Assembly: GCA_021442155.1 (NCBI GenBank)
Contig: CM038222.1
Span: forward strand, 17,391,908 to 17,455,907
Length of the DNA: 64,000 bases
Direction: 5' to 3'
From: Cymbidium sinense
Taxonomy: Eukaryota > Streptophyta > Magnoliopsida > Asparagales > Orchidaceae
Positions 14,337 to 25,614 of the stretch are shown here, in pieces. Below the pieces are notes generated by a model. That model did not search any database. It saw nothing but the letters and a program-made list of their open reading frames with translations, and had not been told where the DNA came from. A program made the translations under genes and the position numbers. The first letter of the stretch is position 1, and each line of letters starts with the position of its first letter.

Positions 14337-14880
14337 GTAAGTTGGATATTTTGTTTAATTGAGGTAAGTTGGATATGATGTATGGGATGTTTCCCATATT
14401 ATTCATTTGGCTGGTAGAACCATATGTCATTGTAACCCTTCTTATAAAGTTTAGATGCTCACATATCCTGTTGCCCCTTGAGGTGAATGTGACATAGCCT
14501 AAGCCTTTTGTAAAATTTTTATGATTTTATTCCTTTTGTGTACTTAGCTTGTCCTTATTTCTAGATGCTTATCTCTATCTTAAGTTCTTTGCAGGTTTGT
14601 GGTAGGTTTTGGGGCTGTAGGTGGTTTGTGCATCTCATAGAAGATTTTGTGATATAGATAGCTTTGGCCACCCTTCTTCAAATTTTGTGCTATTTCTTTC
14701 TTAGTTTTTGTCTTTTCATTCTTTTACTTTACTTTTCTTGTAATAGGTGGGGGAGTTACCTCTTTAGGCAAATTATAGCTCTTTGAGCAGTAGTTTAGAG
14801 ATTTATCCCCTTTAAGGACCTTTTATGTCTTTCTTTTTGGCAATAAAATTCTCCCACTTTTGATTTTTCTTTTTAAAAAA
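14337..14880 (+). mobile_element. 5'-truncated LINE, 3' end only
   Basis: A T-rich, non-telomeric stretch that is homologous by eye to the 3' end of the longer LINE at 49.6-50.07 kb. Both share TTTGGATGTTCACATAT-like and GTTGCCCCTTGA-like words, GAGATTTATCCCCTTTAAGG (compare GAGATTTGCCGCCTCTAAGG), and GGCAATAAAATT before the tail. It ends in an A-tract followed at once by CCCTAAG and GR-RBP copy 2. The left edge joins type B array at about 14,337, next to a short duplicated word GAGGTAAGTTGGATAT. No RT domain remains. Confidence 0.75.
14842..14847 (+). terminator. Poly(A) signal AATAAA of the truncated LINE
   Basis: AATAAA about 30 bases before the terminal A-tract; the same GGCAATAAAATT context recurs at 50,044-50,049 in the longer LINE. 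Confidence 0.6.
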
Positions 14881-14889
14881 AACCCTAAG

Positions 14890-15360
14890 AATGGGCAGAA
14901 CCTTGGCGGTAGAAACATCACCGCCAACCAGGCTCAGTCTAGATCTGGCGGTGGAAATGAAGGTAGAGGCGGAGGTTATCATAGTGGTTATGGGGGATCT
15001 GGAGGTGGTGGTCAGAGCAGTGGTGGTTATGGAGGTGGAAGGAGCGATGGAGGATACAGCTGTGGTGGTGGTAGAGGGAGAGATCGGGGATATGATGGTG
15101 GATCCCGCTACTCAAGAGTCTGAGGTGGTTTTGATGGGAAGTAGAGAAATTGAAAAATGGTCGATTCCATCTGCTTCTTATGAAACTATCTTTATAGTAG
15201 AGATAATTTTAATTATCTAGGGTTTTTTATTTGCACTATGTGTGCCCATTTTCTATCTATGTCATCGCTTGTGTTTAAGAAAACTCGGTGTGTTACTTGG
15301 TTGATGAATTAGAAAAGAAGAAATGTTGAATCTGAATTTGTTCTCAGATAAAAAAAAATT
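14890..15360 (+). pseudogene. GR-RBP 3' fragment, copy 2 (open frame)
   Basis: The best preserved reading frame of the family. From AAT at 14,890 it reads NGQNLGGRNITANQAQSRSG, then a glycine-rich tail with GGYGGGRSDGGYSCGGGRGR and ends YSRV with TGA at 15,121-15,123. The stop falls earlier than in copies that read on to SDGNWRN-like ends. The 3' UTR runs to an A-tract at about 15,350. Only the last RRM strand is present, so an RNA-binding fold is missing. It lies directly after a LINE 3' end, separated by CCCTAAG. There is no promoter I can recognise, so I treat it as a retrocopy-like fragment and not as a gene. Confidence 0.85.
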
Positions 15361-17975
15361 CAAAAACCCTAAACCCTAAACTAAAACATGAACCCTAAAT
15401 CAAAAACATAAACATTAAACCCTAAACCCTAAACCCTAAATCCCAAACCCTAAACCCTAAACCCTAAAAACCTCATGACCTAAACCTAAAAAAAATAAAA
15501 CCTAAAAAAAAAAAAAAAAAAAAAACTTAAACCAAAATAAAATAAAATAAAAACATAAACTAAAAACTAAACCTAAACCAAAACCTTGATCTAAACATAA
15601 ACATAAAATAAAATAAAAAATAAAAACTAAACTAAAATAAAATAAATAAAAGCTAAACTAAATAGAAAAAGTAAAAAACGAAAATAAAATAAAAACTAAA
15701 CCTAAAATAAAAATAAAATAAACATAAAATAAAATAAAATAAAAGCAACTTATAAACTTAAACCTAAAAAATAAACATAAAAATAAAACCTAAAACTAAA
15801 TGAAAACTAAAACCTAAATCCTAAATTTAATAAAAAAACCTAAACATAAAAATAAAAAATAAAAAATAAACCTAAAAGATAAATTAAAAATAAAACTAAA
15901 CTAAAAAATAAACCTAAACCTAAACCTCAAAAATAAACTAAAATAAAAAACCTAAACTAAAATAAATAAACTAAACTAAAATATAAATAAAAATAAAGAT
16001 AAATCTAAATAAAAATGAAAAATAAAATAAACTAAAATAAAAAAAATAAACTAAACAAACCTAAACTTACCCTTTTACTTAATTTAAAAAAAACAATAAT
16101 AAAAATAATAAAAATAATAAAAAAAACCCTAACCCTAAAGCCTAAATGCTAAACCCTAAACATACAACCCTAAACCCTAAAACCCTAAACCCTAAACCCT
16201 AAAACCTAAACCTAAAAACCTAAACTCTAAAACCTTAAACCTTAAACCCTAAAACCTAAAACCTAAACTATATTTTTTTAAAAAAAAACCTAAACTTTAA
16301 ACCTTAAACCCGAAACCATGAACCTTAAACTAAAACCTAAACCCTAAACCTAAAACCTAAACCTAATCCCTAAACCCTAAAAATCCTAAACCTTGAACAC
16401 TAAACCCTAAACCCTAAATCCTTTACCCTAAAACCCTAAACCATAAACCGTAAACCAAAAACTGTAAAACCTAAACCTAAATAAGAAAATAAAATAAAAT
16501 AAAATAAAAACCTAAATTAAAACCTAGACCTAAACCTAAAAATAAAATAAAATAGAAAATAAAAACTAAACCAAAAATAAATAAATAAAACCCTAAACTA
16601 AACAAAAATAAAATAAAATTAACCTAAAAATAAAAAAAACTTATATAAAATAAAAACTAAACCTAAAATAAGAATAAAATAAACCTATGATAAAACAAAA
16701 GTAAAACCAAATAAAAACCTAAACCTAAGAAATAAACATAAAAATAAAAACAAAAAATAAATAAATAATAACACTAAACCCTAAACTTAAAAAACTTAAA
16801 CCTAAAAGAAAAAATAAAATAAACAAAATAAATTAAACCTAAACCTAAACTAAAATAAGCTAAATGAAAATAAATAAACCTAAACCTAAAATAAAGTAAG
16901 CCTAAACCTAAATCTAAACTAAATAAAATTAAATAAACTAAAAATAAAAATACGCCTAAACTTAGAAATAAAACCTAAAAAAAACCTAAAATAATAACTT
17001 AAAACCTAAACCTAGAAAAATAACAAATAAAACCTAAACCTTAAAAATAAAATAAAAATAAAACAAAACTAAAATCTAAACCTAAACCTAAACCTAAAAG
17101 ATAAACTAAAATAAAAAAACCTAAACTAAAATAGATAAATGTAATATAAATAACCTAAACTAAATAAACATAAAAATAATCTTAAATAAAAATAAAAAAA
17201 ATAAACTAAAATAAATATAAATAAACTAAATAAACATAAACATACTAATTTATTAATTTTTTAAATAAAAAACCCTAAACCTTAAAACTTATGAGCCCTA
17301 ATCCCTAAATCCTAAACCCTAAACTCTAATCCCTAAACCCTAAACCTACATTGCTAAACCTTAAACCCTAAAACTACAACCCTAAACCCTAAACCCTAAA
17401 CCATAAACCAAAAACCCCAAGAAACCCTAAACCTTAAGCTTTAAACCATAAAACCTTAAACCTTAAACCCTAAACCCTAAAAACACATAAATCATAAATC
17501 GAACCTAAACTTAAACTAACCTAAACCTAAATCCCTAATCTAAAACATAAACTTAAACTTAAACCCTAAACCATACAACCCTAAACCCTAAACCCTAAAC
17601 CCTAAACCTTAAATAACCCTAAACACTAAAACCCTAAACCTTAAACCATAAACCTTAAATCGTAAACCCAAACCCTAAACCCTAAACCCTAAACCCTAAG
17701 CCCAAAACCCTAAACCCTAAACCCTAAAACCCTGAACCCTAAACCTTAAACCCTAAACCCTGAAAACCCTAAACCATAAAGCTAAACCCTAAACCTTAAA
17801 CCTTAAACCCTAACCCTAAAACTTTAAACCCTAAACCCTAAACCCTAAACTTTAACCTTAAACCCTAAACCTTAAACCCAAAACCCTAAACCTAAACATA
17901 AAGTAAGAAAAAAAATTATAAAAGAAACCTAAACCCTAAAACCTAATAAACCTAAACCTAAACCTAAACCTTAAG
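15361..17975. repeat. Degenerate telomere-like array, type A
   Basis: CCCTAAA block, TAAA/CCTAAA block, punctuation at about 16,071 (CCTTTTACTTAATTT then A-tract) and 17,241 (CATACTAATTTATTAATTTT). The 17,280-17,900 part is among the cleanest CCCTAAA in the window. An A-run of more than 20 bases lies near 15,506-15,526. No gene is seen. Confidence 0.85.
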
Positions 17976-18205
17976 AATGGGCAGAACCTTGACGGCAGGA
18001 ACATCACCGTCAACTAGGCTTAGTCTAGATCTGGCAGTTGAGGTGAAGGCACAGGCAGCGATTATCATAGTGGTGGTGGGAGATCTGGAGGTGTAGTGGA
18101 TATGAAGGTTATTGTCGGAGCAATGGTGGTTATGGAGGCAGGAGGAGTGAGGGAGATTACATTCATGGTGGTGGCAGAGGGAGAGATCAGGGATATGATG
18201 GTGGA
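17976..18205 (+). pseudogene. GR-RBP 3' fragment, copy 3 (3'-truncated)
   Basis: Starts at the same base as the other copies (AATGGGCAGAACCTTGACGG) and encodes NGQNLDGRNITVN, then TAG in place of a Gln codon, then the glycine-rich tail with frameshifts. It breaks off inside the coding part at GATGGTGGA and passes straight into ACCTAAACC. The 3' UTR and A-tract found in the other copies are missing. The break is therefore probably a later deletion or recombination within the array. Confidence 0.85.
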
Positions 18206-19655
18206 ACCTAAACCTTAAATTAACCGTAAACCATAAATCCTAAACCCTAAAAAGCTAAAAACCTAAACAAAAACAAAATAGAAACTAAAAATAAAATAAA
18301 CAAAAAAACCTAAACAAAAATAAATTATATAAAATAAAATAAAAACCTAAACTAAAACCTATACCTAAACCTAAAAACAAAATAAATAAAAAATAAAAAC
18401 ATAACTAAAATAAAATAAACAAATACCTAAACTAAACAAAAAAATAAAAAACCTAAATAAAATAAAAACTATACATAAAATAAAAGTAAAATAATCCTAA
18501 AATAAAATAAAATAAAATAAAATAAAATAAAAACTAAATAAACACCTAAACCTAAAAAATAAACCTTAAAATAAAACTTAAAAATTAATAAAAAAATAAA
18601 ACCAAAACCCTAAACTAAAAAATAACATAAACCTAAAATAAAAATAAAATAAACCTAAACCTAACTAAATTAAACTAAAATAAAAAAAATAAAACCTAAA
18701 CTTAAAATAAACTAAACCTAAAACTAAACTAAATAAAATAAAATAAAATAAACTAAAAATAAACCTAAACTTAAAGTAAAAAAATAAAAACTAAAAATAA
18801 ACCTAAAATATAAATAAAAAATCTCAACTTAAGAAAATAAAATAAAAACCTAAACATAAACTTAAAAATAAAAATTAAATCTTAAACCTAAAAAATAAAA
18901 TAAAAATAAAAATAAATTATAAAATAAACCTGAACCTAAACCAAAACTTAAAAATAAACTAAACAAAAAATCTAAACTAAAATACATAGACATAAAATAA
19001 ATAAACTAAACTAGATAAAAATAAAATTGAACCTAATTATAAATAAAATATAAAGTAATCTAAAATAAACACAAAATAAACTTAATAAACTAAAGAAACC
19101 TAAACCTACCGATTTACTTAATTTAAAAAAATAAAAATAAACAAATAAATAAAGAAAACCCTAAACCCTAAACCCTAATTTCTAAACCCAAAACCCTAAA
19201 CCTCAAACCCCAAACCCTAAGCCCAAAACCCAAACCCTAAACCCTAAACCATAAACCCTAAACCCTAAACCCTAAACCCTAAAACCCCAATCCAAAACCC
19301 TAAACCCTAAACTAACCTAAACCTACCCAACCCTAAACCTAAACCTAAACCTAAACCTAAACCTAAAATGCTAAACCCTAAAGCCTAAATACTAAACCCA
19401 AAACCCAAAACTATAAAACCCTAATGCTTAAACACTAAACCTTAAACCCTAAACCTTAAGCCCTAAACCCTAACCCTAAACCCTAAACTCTAAAACCCTA
19501 AACCCTAAACCAAAAACCTTAAACCCAAAGCCCTAAACCCTAACACTAAACTTTAAACCCTAAACCTAAACTTGAAGAAACTAAATAAATATAAAAATAA
19601 ATGTAAACCCTAAAACCTAATAAACATAAACGTAAACCTAAACCTAAACTCTAAT
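18206..19655. repeat. Degenerate telomere-like array, type A
   Basis: AAAAGCTAAAAACCTAAAC entry motif near 18,250, TAAA/CCTAAA block, punctuation at 19,111 (CGATTTACTTAATTT) and a CCCTAAA-rich block leading to the next GR-RBP copy. No gene is seen. Confidence 0.85.
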
Positions 19656-20140
19656 AATAGGAAGAACCTTGACGGTAGAAACATCAGCATCAACTAGGCT
19701 CAATCTAGATATAACGGTGGAGGCAAAGGCGAAGGCGGTGGTTTTCATAGGGGTGGTGGGAGATTCAGAGGTGTTAGTGGATTTGAAGGTGGTGGTAGAA
19801 GCAGTGGTGGTTATGGAGGTAAGAGGAGAGAAAGAGGTTACAGCCGTGCTGGTCACAGAGGCATAGATCAGAAATATGACGGTGGATCCTGCTCTTCGAG
19901 ACGTGGTGGTGGTTTCGATGGGAACTGGAGAAACTGGAGATCGGCCGATCCAATCTGCTACTTATGGGAATGTGTCCTTATAGTAGAGATAGTTCAAGTT
20001 ATCTATGAGTTTTTGATTTGCTCTATGCGTGCTCATTTTTGATCTATGTTATCACTTGTGCCTTAGAAAACTTAGTGCATTACTCAGTTGGTTAAATCAA
20101 AAAGAAGAAATGTTGAATATGAATTTTTTCACTATTAAAA
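19656..20140 (+). pseudogene. GR-RBP 3' fragment, copy 4 (keeps C-terminus)
   Basis: From AAT at 19,656 the frame gives NRKNLDGRNISIN, one TAG in place of a Gln codon, then an otherwise unbroken Gly/Arg-rich tail ending RRGGGFDGNWRNW. Because the usual stop after WRN is lost (TGG for a stop), the frame runs on into the 3' UTR. This copy shows best that the parent protein ended in (S/F)DGNWRN. The 3' UTR and A-rich end are followed by CCCTAAA. Strongly supported as the same family by both protein and UTR similarity. Confidence 0.85.
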
Positions 20141-21344
20141 ATTACATTAAACCCTAAACTCTAAACTAAAACCTATACCCTAAACCTAAAACCTAAACCC
20201 TAAACCTTAAACCTGAAAACCATAAACCCTAAACACTAAACCCTAAATCGTAAACCATAAACCCTAAAGCCTAAAATCCTAAACCATAAACCCTAAACCT
20301 TAAACCCTAAAACTTTAAAGCCTAAACCCTAAAACTTACAACCCTAAACCCCAAACCCTAAACCCTAAACCCTAAAAACCCTAAACTCTAAATTCTAAAC
20401 CCTAAGCACTAAACCTAAAGCTTAAACCATAATTCCTAAACCATAAACCCTAAACCCAAACCCAATACCTACAATCCAAAACCCTAAACCCTAAACCCTA
20501 AACCTAAACCTAAACTCTAAACCTAAACATAAACATAACCCTAAACTTAAACCCTAAACCTTAACCTAAACCCTAAATTATAAACCCTAAACATAAACCT
20601 AAACCTAAACCATAAACCTAAACTTAAGCCTAAATTAGACCCTAAACCTTAAATGAAAACATAAAACCTAAAGCTAAAAATTTAAAATAAAAACCTAAAC
20701 TTAAACTTAAAAATAAAAAATAAAATAAAAATAAAACTAAACTAAAAAATAAACCCAAACCAAAACCTAAACCTTAAAAAATAAATAAAAATAGAAAACT
20801 TGAACTAAAATAAATAAAACCTAAAATTAATAAACTAAACTAGATAAAACAAAAATGAACCTAAATAAAAATAAAAAAATAAAATAAACTAAAATAAATA
20901 AAAAATAAATAAAATAAACCAAAACCCATTCTTTTACTTAATTTAGAAAAATAAATTTAACAAAATTAATAAAAAAACCCTAAACCCTAAACCCTAAACC
21001 CTAAAGCCTAAACCCTAAAAAACCTAAATCCTAAATCCTAAACCCTAAACCATAAACCCTAAACCTTAAACCCTAAATAACCCCAAGCCCTATAACCTTA
21101 AACCCAAACCCTAAACTCTAAACCCTAAACTGAAAACATAAACCCTAAACACTAAACATAAAACCCTAAACCCTAAACCTTAAACCCTAAAACCCTAACC
21201 CTTAAAACTAAAACTTACCCTAAATCATAAGTTATCCCTAAACCCTAAAATGCCTATACCCTAAATCATAAACACTAAACCCTAAACCCTAAAGCCTAAA
21301 GCCTAAACCCTAACCCTAAACCCTAAACCTTAAACCCTAACCCT
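20141..21344. repeat. Degenerate telomere-like array, type A
   Basis: Long CCCTAAA-rich tract (20,150-20,640), a short TAAA block, punctuation at 20,931 (CTTTTACTTAATTT) and another CCCTAAA tract. No gene is seen. Confidence 0.85.
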
Positions 21345-21730
21345 ATTGGAGGTGCTGGTGGATCTAGAGGTGTTGGTGGATATGGAGGTGGAGGTTATGG
21401 AGGTGGGAGAAGTGATGGAGGTTACAACCGTGGTAGTTGTGGAGGGATAGATTGGGGAAATGATGGTAGATCATGCTACTAAATAGGCAAGGTTGGTTCT
21501 CATGGGAACTAGAGTAACTGAAGAACGACCAATCTAATCTGTCGCTTAAGGACCTGTGCCTTTCCAGTAAAGACAATTCTAGTTATCTAAAGTTTTTGAT
21601 TTGCTCTATGCATGCTCATTTTTTATCTATGTCATCGCATGTATCATAGAAAACTTGGGCTACCATTAGATTGATGAAATCAAAATAAAGAAATGTTGAA
21701 TCTAAATTTGTTCTCATTTAAAAATAAAAA
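21345..21730 (+). pseudogene. GR-RBP 3' fragment, copy 5 (5'-truncated)
   Basis: Begins inside the glycine-rich tail (TTGGAGGTGCTGGTGGATCT) directly after CCCTA; the RRM end present in the other copies is missing. The Gly frame reads GGAGGSRGVGGYGGGGYGGG, then RSDGGYNRGS and degenerates. The 3' UTR is complete, ending in an A-rich run. A shared 3' part with a different 5' edge fits deletion or unequal exchange. Confidence 0.8.
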
Positions 21731-22597
21731 CCTTAAACCTTAAACCCTAAACCCCAAATTGAAATCTAAACCCTAAACCTTAAACCAAAAAAATTCTAAA
21801 AACCCTAAAACCCTAAACTCAAAACCCAAATCCATAAACCCTAAACCACAAACTAACCTAAACACTAAACCCTAAACTAACATAAACCCTAAACCCTAAA
21901 CCATAAACTAACCTAAACACTAAACCCTAAACTAACATAAACCTTAAACCCTAAACCCTAAACTAACCAAAACTCTAAACCCTAAATATTAAACCTAAAA
22001 GCTAAACCCAAAACATTAAAACCCTAAAACCTTAAATCATAAACCCAAAAATCTAAATTAAACCTTGAACCCTAAATACCCTAAACTCTAAAACCCTAAA
22101 CCATAAACCCTAAATCAGAACTCTGACCCACCTTAAAATCTAAACCCCAAACTCCTAAATCTTAAACCCTAAACTCTTAAAACTTAAATCAAACTTGAAA
22201 AACTAAACCCTAAATCTAAAACCTAAGGACTAAACCTAAACTTTAAACAAAACCTCTAAACCTAAACCTAGACCCTAAATCATAAAATCTAAACCCTAAA
22301 CCCTAGGGAACCCTAAAACTTAAACCTAGACCCTAAACCCTAAACCCTAAACCCTAAACCTTAAACCCTAAAAAGCTAAAAACCTAAACCTAAACTAAAT
22401 AAAACCTAAAAATAAAATAAATAAAAACACCTAAACCAAAATTAAATAAAAAATAAAATGAAATAAAAAATAAAATAAAATAAACTAAACCTAAACCTAA
22501 ACCTAAACCTAATCCTAAAAAAAATAAAATAAAAAATAAGAACTAAATTAAGATATAATAAATAAAAACCTAAAATAAACTAAAATTATAAAACCTA
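21731..22597. repeat. Degenerate telomere-like array, type A
   Basis: CCCTAAA-rich block with many variants (21,740-22,370), then the AAAAAGCTAAAAACCTAAAC entry motif at about 22,371 and a TAAA block into which the RTE element is inserted. No gene is seen. Confidence 0.85.
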
Positions 22598-22651
22598 CAA
22601 CAATAATAATAAGCCTTTAACCCACTACGTGGGGTCAGTTACATGAATCCT

Positions 22652-22870
22652 TCATCTCCATTGAATTCTATTATGTGTCAAATTCTCATTTACTTCAAGT
22701 ATACTAAGGTCAATTTTTATACATCTTAACCATGTCTTTTTAGGTCTAGCTCTACCTTTCTTAACATAAGGCAAATCTGATGCAGCTACTCTCTTAACTG
22801 GGTCATTGGATGACCGACACTTTATTTGGCCAAACCATCTAATGCGACTCTCTCTAATCTTTTCTGCCAT
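22652..22870 (-). pseudogene. RTE C-terminal region
   Basis: A 72-codon open frame reading KIRESRIRWFGQIKCRSSND, then KGRARPKKTWLRCI, matching the conserved end of plant RTE polyproteins (RWFGHV, RGRPKK-W). It lies directly before the 3' tail of the element. Separated from the RT by a stop. Confidence 0.8.
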
Positions 22871-23005
22871 GGGAGATACTTCAAATTTTTCTCGAACATA
22901 CTCATTTCAACTTCTATCTCTAATTGTAAAGCAACTCATCCACCTGAGCATCCTCATCCCTACAACACTAAACTTGGTCTCATGCTTCTCTTTTATTAGC
23001 AAACA

Positions 23006-24520
23006 TTATGCACCATAAATCATTATAGGTCTTACCACCATCTTATAAAATTTTCTCTTAAGTTTAAGTAGTACTTTTCTATCACACAACAGGCCAGATG
23101 CATTCCTCCACATCAACCATCCAACTTGAATTTTTCTAATAGCATCTCCATTTATTTCACCATCATTTTGAATAATATAGCCTAAAAATTTGAATCTCTC
23201 ACTCTTTTTATTGAGTTGTTCACCTAATGTCACAACACTACCACTATAACTTCTATAAATAAAATTACTCTCCATATATTAAATTTTAGATCTACTTAAA
23301 CAAAAACCTTTAGACTCTAAGGTTGACCTTCATAATTGAAATTTCTCTTCGACTCCCTCTCTAGTCTTATCAATAATAAGAATGTCATCAGCAAAAAGCA
23401 TACACTAAGGTACATCTTCTTGTAAATGCCTAGTAAGAACATCCATAACAAAAATAAAAGGATATGGGATTAAAGCTAATCCTTGATGTAATCCAACTAA
23501 AATAGGAAAATATGTTTTCAATCATCCTTGTGTTTGGACACAAGTAATAGCTTTAGTATACATATCCTTAATGACTTGAATATAACCAATATTAACTCCT
23601 ATTTTCTATAACTCTCCAAAGCACAGCTCTTGAAACATTGTCATAACCTTTTTCTAAATAAATAAATATCATATGTAGATCCTCTTTGTTTTCTCTATAC
23701 TTCTTTATCAAACCTCTTAACAAATGTTTAACATCCATAGTAGATTTACTTGGCACAAAACCAAACTAATTGCGAGAAACTTTTATATCACATCGTAACC
23801 TATGCTCAGTTACAATCTCCCATAATTTTAATGTGTGACACATTAACTTAATTCCTCTATGATTTGCACACTCTTATGCACCACCTTTATTCTTAAATAT
23901 AGGAATCAACAAACTCTTTCTCCACTCATCTAGCATATTTTTAGTCTTTAAAATAACATTACAAAGATTTGTAAGTCAAGAAATTCCTTGATCTCCTAAA
24001 CATTTCCACACTTCTATTGGAATATCATCAGGTCCTACTCTTTTTCCACATTTCATTTTCCTGAAAGCTTCTCTAACTTTTGATTTACTAATACGATGAT
24101 AAAAAAATATCTTTATTTTTGTTTAAGGTATTAAGGATGCAAAAAGCAATCATATTTTCAGATCCTTCATTGAAAAGTTTGTCAAAATACCTCATCCACC
24201 TATTTTTAATATCCTTTTATAAGAAAACTTCTCCTATCTCTTTGGTTAGCTAACTTATACATACATCTTTCACCTTCTTTAGTATCTAATCTATTATTTA
24301 AATCACTAAAAGCCAAATTTTTTGCATCATAAATTGCTTTCTTAGAATCTCTACATGGCACTTTATATTTTTCCCAATTCTTTGAGTTTTTACATCTAAA
24401 CCAAGTTTTATAACAACACGTCTTATTTTTTATTTTTTCTTGCACATTCTGACTCCACCACCAACTATTTTTATTAAAAGAAGCTTTTACTTTTGATTGT
24501 CCAAGAACATTTTTAGCCAC
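23006..24520 (-). pseudogene. RTE linker and reverse transcriptase, broken
   Basis: The 24,520-24,206 part has SWWWSQNVQEKIKNKT and NWEKYK, the conserved linker between endonuclease and RT in plant RTEs. Further on the - strand come FGFVPSKST-like (motif region with the usual Arg lost), LEKGYDNVSR (where family members have Asp before KAYD-like residues), FADDILIID at about 23,370-23,395 and GYIIQNDGEINGD in the thumb. Several stops and frame changes lie between these motifs, so only fragments are open (for example 23,275-23,006). Identification is by motif order. Confidence 0.8.
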
Positions 24521-24575
24521 TTGCTACTTTTTGCCACATAACATTAGCTTCCTTATGAACATCCCAATATCTAAT

Positions 24576-25400
24576 CTATTGTAACTTGCTCTTAAAAATA
24601 TTTTTATTAGTGTTCTTTAAGTGTCCCCAGCCAATCCTAGGACAATAATTTGATTTATGTTTCATCTTCCAATCTTTCTTCTTAAAATCTAAGACTAATA
24701 ATCGATGTTGGGTATTTAAACTTTCACTTGGAATGACTTTACAATCTTTACAATCTAAACAATATATTTTTCTTATTAGAAAAGTATCAATTTGTGTTTT
24801 ACTAGATCCATTTTTATAAGTATTAATATGCTCATCTCTTTTCTTCAATAAAGCATTAGCAACTACAAAATCATAGGCTAAAGTAAAATCTAATATAGTC
24901 GTACCTTCTTCATTTGTCACTCCAAATCTATAACCATCATGAATACTTTTAAAATCTTCTACCACTCTACCAGTATGCCCATTTAAATCTCCTCCAATAA
25001 ATACTTTTTCTTCAAGAGGTATCTTCTGTATTAATCCTTCTAATTCAATCCAAAAATTTTCTTTTGCGCTTACATCCAAACCTACTTGAGGTGCATAAAC
25101 ACTTATAACATTAATAATCTTTGTATCAACAATACTTTTTAAAGCTATAATTCTATCTCCACATCTATTAATATTTATAACATTATCCTTCAAACTTTTA
25201 TCTATAATCACACCTATGTTATTTCTAATTTGACTTCTACCTGAATACCAAAGTTTAAAATCTAAACTATCAAATTCCTTTGCTTTCTCCCTAACCAATT
25301 TAGTTTCTTGAACATATAAAATATTTATCTTTCTATGAACCATAATATTTATTAATTACATTAGTTAACCTGTAAGAGCACATATATTCCAAGTTCCTAA
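24576..25400 (-). pseudogene. RTE endonuclease (exonuclease-endonuclease-phosphatase fold)
   Basis: Would nick target DNA to start reverse transcription. Upstream of the Met at 25,343 the - strand still reads RLGTWNICALTG, then two stops, then a 255-codon open frame. All catalytic-type motifs of the family are visible: WN, VQETK, ISVYAPQ, GGDLNGHTG, QIDTF and TQHRLLVLD. The protein therefore looks intact over the core, although the true start and the link to the RT are broken. Length agrees with an AP-like endonuclease domain. Confidence 0.85.
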
Positions 25401-25614
25401 CCTAATTCTAATTTCATGGACTAACTTCTTTGCCCGCATCCATCCATAATGTGGTAACCCTTGCTTATTTAACACTGTACCTGGACATCGATGTAGCGGC
25501 CCTTGCACATTTTTCACGGTATTCAGGCCATACTGAGCATCACTTCTAGGGGATGCCCTAGCACTAGTAGAATATTTTAAAGATTCATGTCATGATTATT
25601 TCAACAAGTTTTAC

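Larger units (their letters stand above)
22598..25614 (-). mobile_element. RTE-type LINE, degenerate, nearly full length
   Basis: A non-LTR retrotransposon on the - strand. Its 3' end (left) has the TTATTATTATTGTTG simple tail typical of RTE elements, preceded by GGACCCCACGTAGTGGG-like sequence (reading TGACCCCACGTAGTGGG on -). In order on the - strand come an endonuclease domain (about 25,400-24,700), a linker, a reverse transcriptase with FADD at 23,384-23,395, and a C-terminal region at 22,870-22,652 (RWFGQI, RGRPKKTW-like). Many in-frame stops and frameshifts make it inactive. It interrupts a type A unit; the flanks at both sides are TAAA-rich array. The family corresponds to proteins often labelled craniofacial development protein 2-like in plant annotations. 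Confidence 0.85.
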
